Assembly: GCF_002479495.1 (NCBI RefSeq)
Contig: NZ_DLNQ01000008.1
Location: forward strand, 219,647 to 247,026
Reading direction: 5' to 3'
DNA from: Brevundimonas sp. UBA7506
Lineage (GTDB): Bacteria > Pseudomonadota > Alphaproteobacteria > Caulobacterales > Caulobacteraceae
DNA: 27,380 bases
Shown here: positions 26,383 through 27,380 of the stretch, in pieces
Position numbering within the stretch: the first letter of the stretch is position 1
Layout: every line of letters starts with the position of its first letter
Notes under the pieces: model-generated
Databases searched by the model: none
Seen by the model: the letters and a program-made list of their open reading frames with translations, nothing else
What the model was told of the DNA's origin: nothing
Program-made: the position numbers and the translations under genes

Positions 26383-27042
26383 TCAGTGCTGGTGCGCCAT
26401 CACCAGGAAGCCGATCAGGATCAGGGCCACGCCCAGAATAGCCCCTTCATAACGCGCCCAGCGCTCCAGCCGCAGGATGGAGTATCCTGCGCTGGCCAGG
26501 GCCGCCAGCAAGGTCATGCCCAGCACGGTCCCCGCCGCGAAGGCGAGCGTCAGCAGCCCCAGAGCCATGACCCCCTCGGTCGCTGACGACAGATAGATAG
26601 GCAGCAGCACCTCGCCCGGCGTCACCGCCATCATCAGCACCAATCCCCAGAAGGCGGCCCGATCCGACACGGCCGGCTCAGGCACCTCGGCCTCCGGCCC
26701 TGTCGCCGTGATCGGCTTCTGCAGCGAGGCCCGCGCCAGATAAAAGGCGCCGAACAGGAACAGCAGGGCCGCCGACAGGTGCGGCAGCAGGCCGCCGATC
26801 CAGGCGTTCAGCGCCAGCCCCGCCGCCACGATCAGCGACCCGACCAGGGCGGTGGACGCGATGTGCGCCAGCCCCGCCGTCACCGCCACGGTCATGACCC
26901 GCATCAGGCTCCACCGCTGCGCCCGTCCCACCAGAACGAACGGCAGCCAGTGGGTCGGCAGGGCGGCGTGCAGGAAGGCCGCGACGAATCCCCCGCCCAG
27001 CAAGGAGATCAGTACGGGCTGCTGGAGATCGGGCGGCGACAT
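26383..27042 (-). CDS. Polytopic membrane protein, possible metal transporter
   Basis: A 219-residue inner-membrane protein with about six hydrophobic segments. It begins with FVAAFLHAALPTHWLPFVLV, a histidine pair in a helix that recalls the NicO/RcnA-type and LysE-superfamily exporters; the match is not strong enough to name it. The middle loop is acidic (ATGPEAEVPEPAVSD), helices continue (ALGLLTLAFAAGTVLGMTLL), and the protein ends in AHQH. The ATG at 27042 has AGAAGG seven bases before it. It is the first gene of the metal cluster, and its promoter region contains a Zur-like inverted repeat, which supports a metal role. Function is inferred. Confidence 0.55.
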   Translation of the reverse strand: MSPPDLQQPVLISLLGGGFVAAFLHAALPTHWLPFVLVGRAQRWSLMRVMTVAVTAGLAHIASTALVGSLIVAAGLALNAWIGGLLPHLSAALLFLFGAFYLARASLQKPITATGPEAEVPEPAVSDRAAFWGLVLMMAVTPGEVLLPIYLSSATEGVMALGLLTLAFAAGTVLGMTLLAALASAGYSILRLERWARYEGAILGVALILIGFLVMAHQH

Positions 27043-27051
27043 TCCGCGCCT

Positions 27052-27078
27052 TCTATACTGTTACTTTGTAACGGTCGA
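27052..27078 (-). promoter_or_regulatory. Promoter with Zur-like operator for the metal cluster
   Basis: On the minus strand TATAGA (27052-27057) is a -10 candidate only nine bases before the ATG. Upstream, GTTAC (27060-27064) and GTAAC (27068-27072) form an inverted repeat around three bases, between the -10 box and a weak -35 candidate TCGACC (27073-27078). GTTAC-N3-GTAAC resembles the AT-containing palindromes bound by Zur. A bound repressor would block the promoter directly. Confidence 0.45.
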
Positions 27079-27219
27079 GAGCCGATCCGAACGAATCTGC
27101 CGCACGCGCCCTCTCACGCGCGGGCGTTCTTCCTATTGCGGATGAACGACAAATCAGACCACATCATCGCTGCAGCGCCGCCTGCGCGGGGTTTTAGCCC
27201 CGAATGCCGCCCTTTCGCG

Positions 27220-27247
27220 TTGACTCTGGCGCGCCCTTCCGTATATG
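27220..27247 (+). promoter_or_regulatory. rplU promoter
   Basis: TTGACT (27220-27225) and TATATG (27242-27247), 16 bases apart, give a good housekeeping promoter about 70 bases before rplU. The leader it would make includes the hairpin at 27259-27283. Confidence 0.6.
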
Positions 27248-27258
27248 TCGCCGCTCTT

Positions 27259-27294
27259 CGCCCGCAGGGTCTCCTAGCGGGCGCATTCTTTTTT
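27259..27294 (+). terminator. Terminator-like hairpin in the rplU leader
   Basis: CGCCCGC (27259-27265) and GCGGGCG (27277-27283) form a 7-base GC stem with an 11-base loop, followed after CATTC by six T (27289-27294). It lies between the promoter and the rplU ATG, so it looks like an intrinsic terminator used for attenuation. It could also be only a stable leader structure. Confidence 0.5.
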
Positions 27295-27316
27295 GCGTTC
27301 ACGCTGAGGCTTCCAA

Positions 27317-27380
27317 ATGTACGCGGTGATCAAGACCGGCGGAAAGCAGTACCGGGTTCAACCGGGCGATGTGATTGTTG
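27317..27380 (+). CDS. rplU: 50S ribosomal protein L21 (partial, 3' end outside window)
   Basis: The first 21 codons read MYAVIKTGGKQYRV then QPGDVIV, the standard start of L21, a protein of the large ribosomal subunit that is normally followed by rpmA. The frame is open to the window end. No strong Shine-Dalgarno is visible in the bases just before the ATG (TGAGGCTTCCAA gives only GAGG). The leader contains the promoter and a terminator-like hairpin. Confidence 0.95.
   Translation, partial: MYAVIKTGGKQYRVQPGDVIV

Noticed and set aside
27187..27202. Small CGGGG-N6-CCCCG hairpin before the rplU promoter
   Set aside because: The stem is only five pairs, has no T-run or gene ending just before it, and is expected by chance at this GC content.
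27114..27302. 62-codon minus-strand frame upstream of rplU
   Set aside because: It covers the rplU promoter and leader hairpin and has no family match; more likely non-coding regulatory DNA.

Overview
The window is a high-GC alphaproteobacterial chromosome segment, most likely from the Caulobacteraceae (Brevundimonas-like). This is inferred from the combination of a class II EPSP synthase, a FYDLN-acid protein, a DUF2093 protein, a TonB-dependent receptor, the aroA-cmk-rpsA-ihfB order, short promoter-to-ATG distances that suggest leaderless messages, and very GC-rich codon use. It looks like core chromosome: there is no insertion sequence, prophage or CRISPR array, and the only mobile-looking item is one small palindromic repeat element.

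Layout. (1) 1-1.8 kb: cytochrome c oxidase genes ctaC and ctaD on the minus strand; ctaD is cut by the window edge. (2) 2.0-3.8 kb: a PadR regulator, a DUF1700 membrane protein and a DUF2807-like envelope protein, with candidate operators upstream. (3) 3.95-6.35 kb: tldD, converging on a divergent TraB/GumN-like gene; the two stop codons share one CTAG. (4) 6.5-10.45 kb: a TonB-dependent receptor converging on a POT peptide transporter. (5) 10.7-11.85 kb: a GNAT-like protein. (6) 16.9-11.9 kb, minus strand: aroA, a small membrane protein, cmk, rpsA, ihfB and mscL. This is a shikimate, nucleotide and translation cluster, and cmk appears to start at a CTG codon. (7) 17.06-17.9 kb: a FYDLN acidic protein and two identical tRNA-Ala(GGC) genes. 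(8) 17.9-23.8 kb: a small hypothetical protein, a 2-oxoglutarate/Fe(II) oxygenase, a TadG-like VWA protein with an inserted tandem repeat, mtgA, a WD40 protein and an alpha/beta hydrolase. (9) 23.8-27.04 kb: a palindromic repeat element, then a minus-strand metal cluster read as polytopic membrane protein, CDF transporter, COG0523 GTPase, DUF2093. A GTTAC-N3-GTAAC operator sits inside its promoter. (10) The 5' end of rplU, with a promoter and a terminator-like hairpin in its leader.

Most genes are recognisable housekeeping or envelope functions. The parts most worth a second look are the metal-homeostasis cluster with a Zur-like site, the TraB/GumN-like protein that has lost both GxxH motifs and carries a TonB-box-like stretch next to a TonB-dependent receptor, the CTG start of cmk, the FCCH-like tandem insert in the VWA protein, and the possible attenuator in front of rplU. 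No strong case for a wholly new defence or mobile system was seen.
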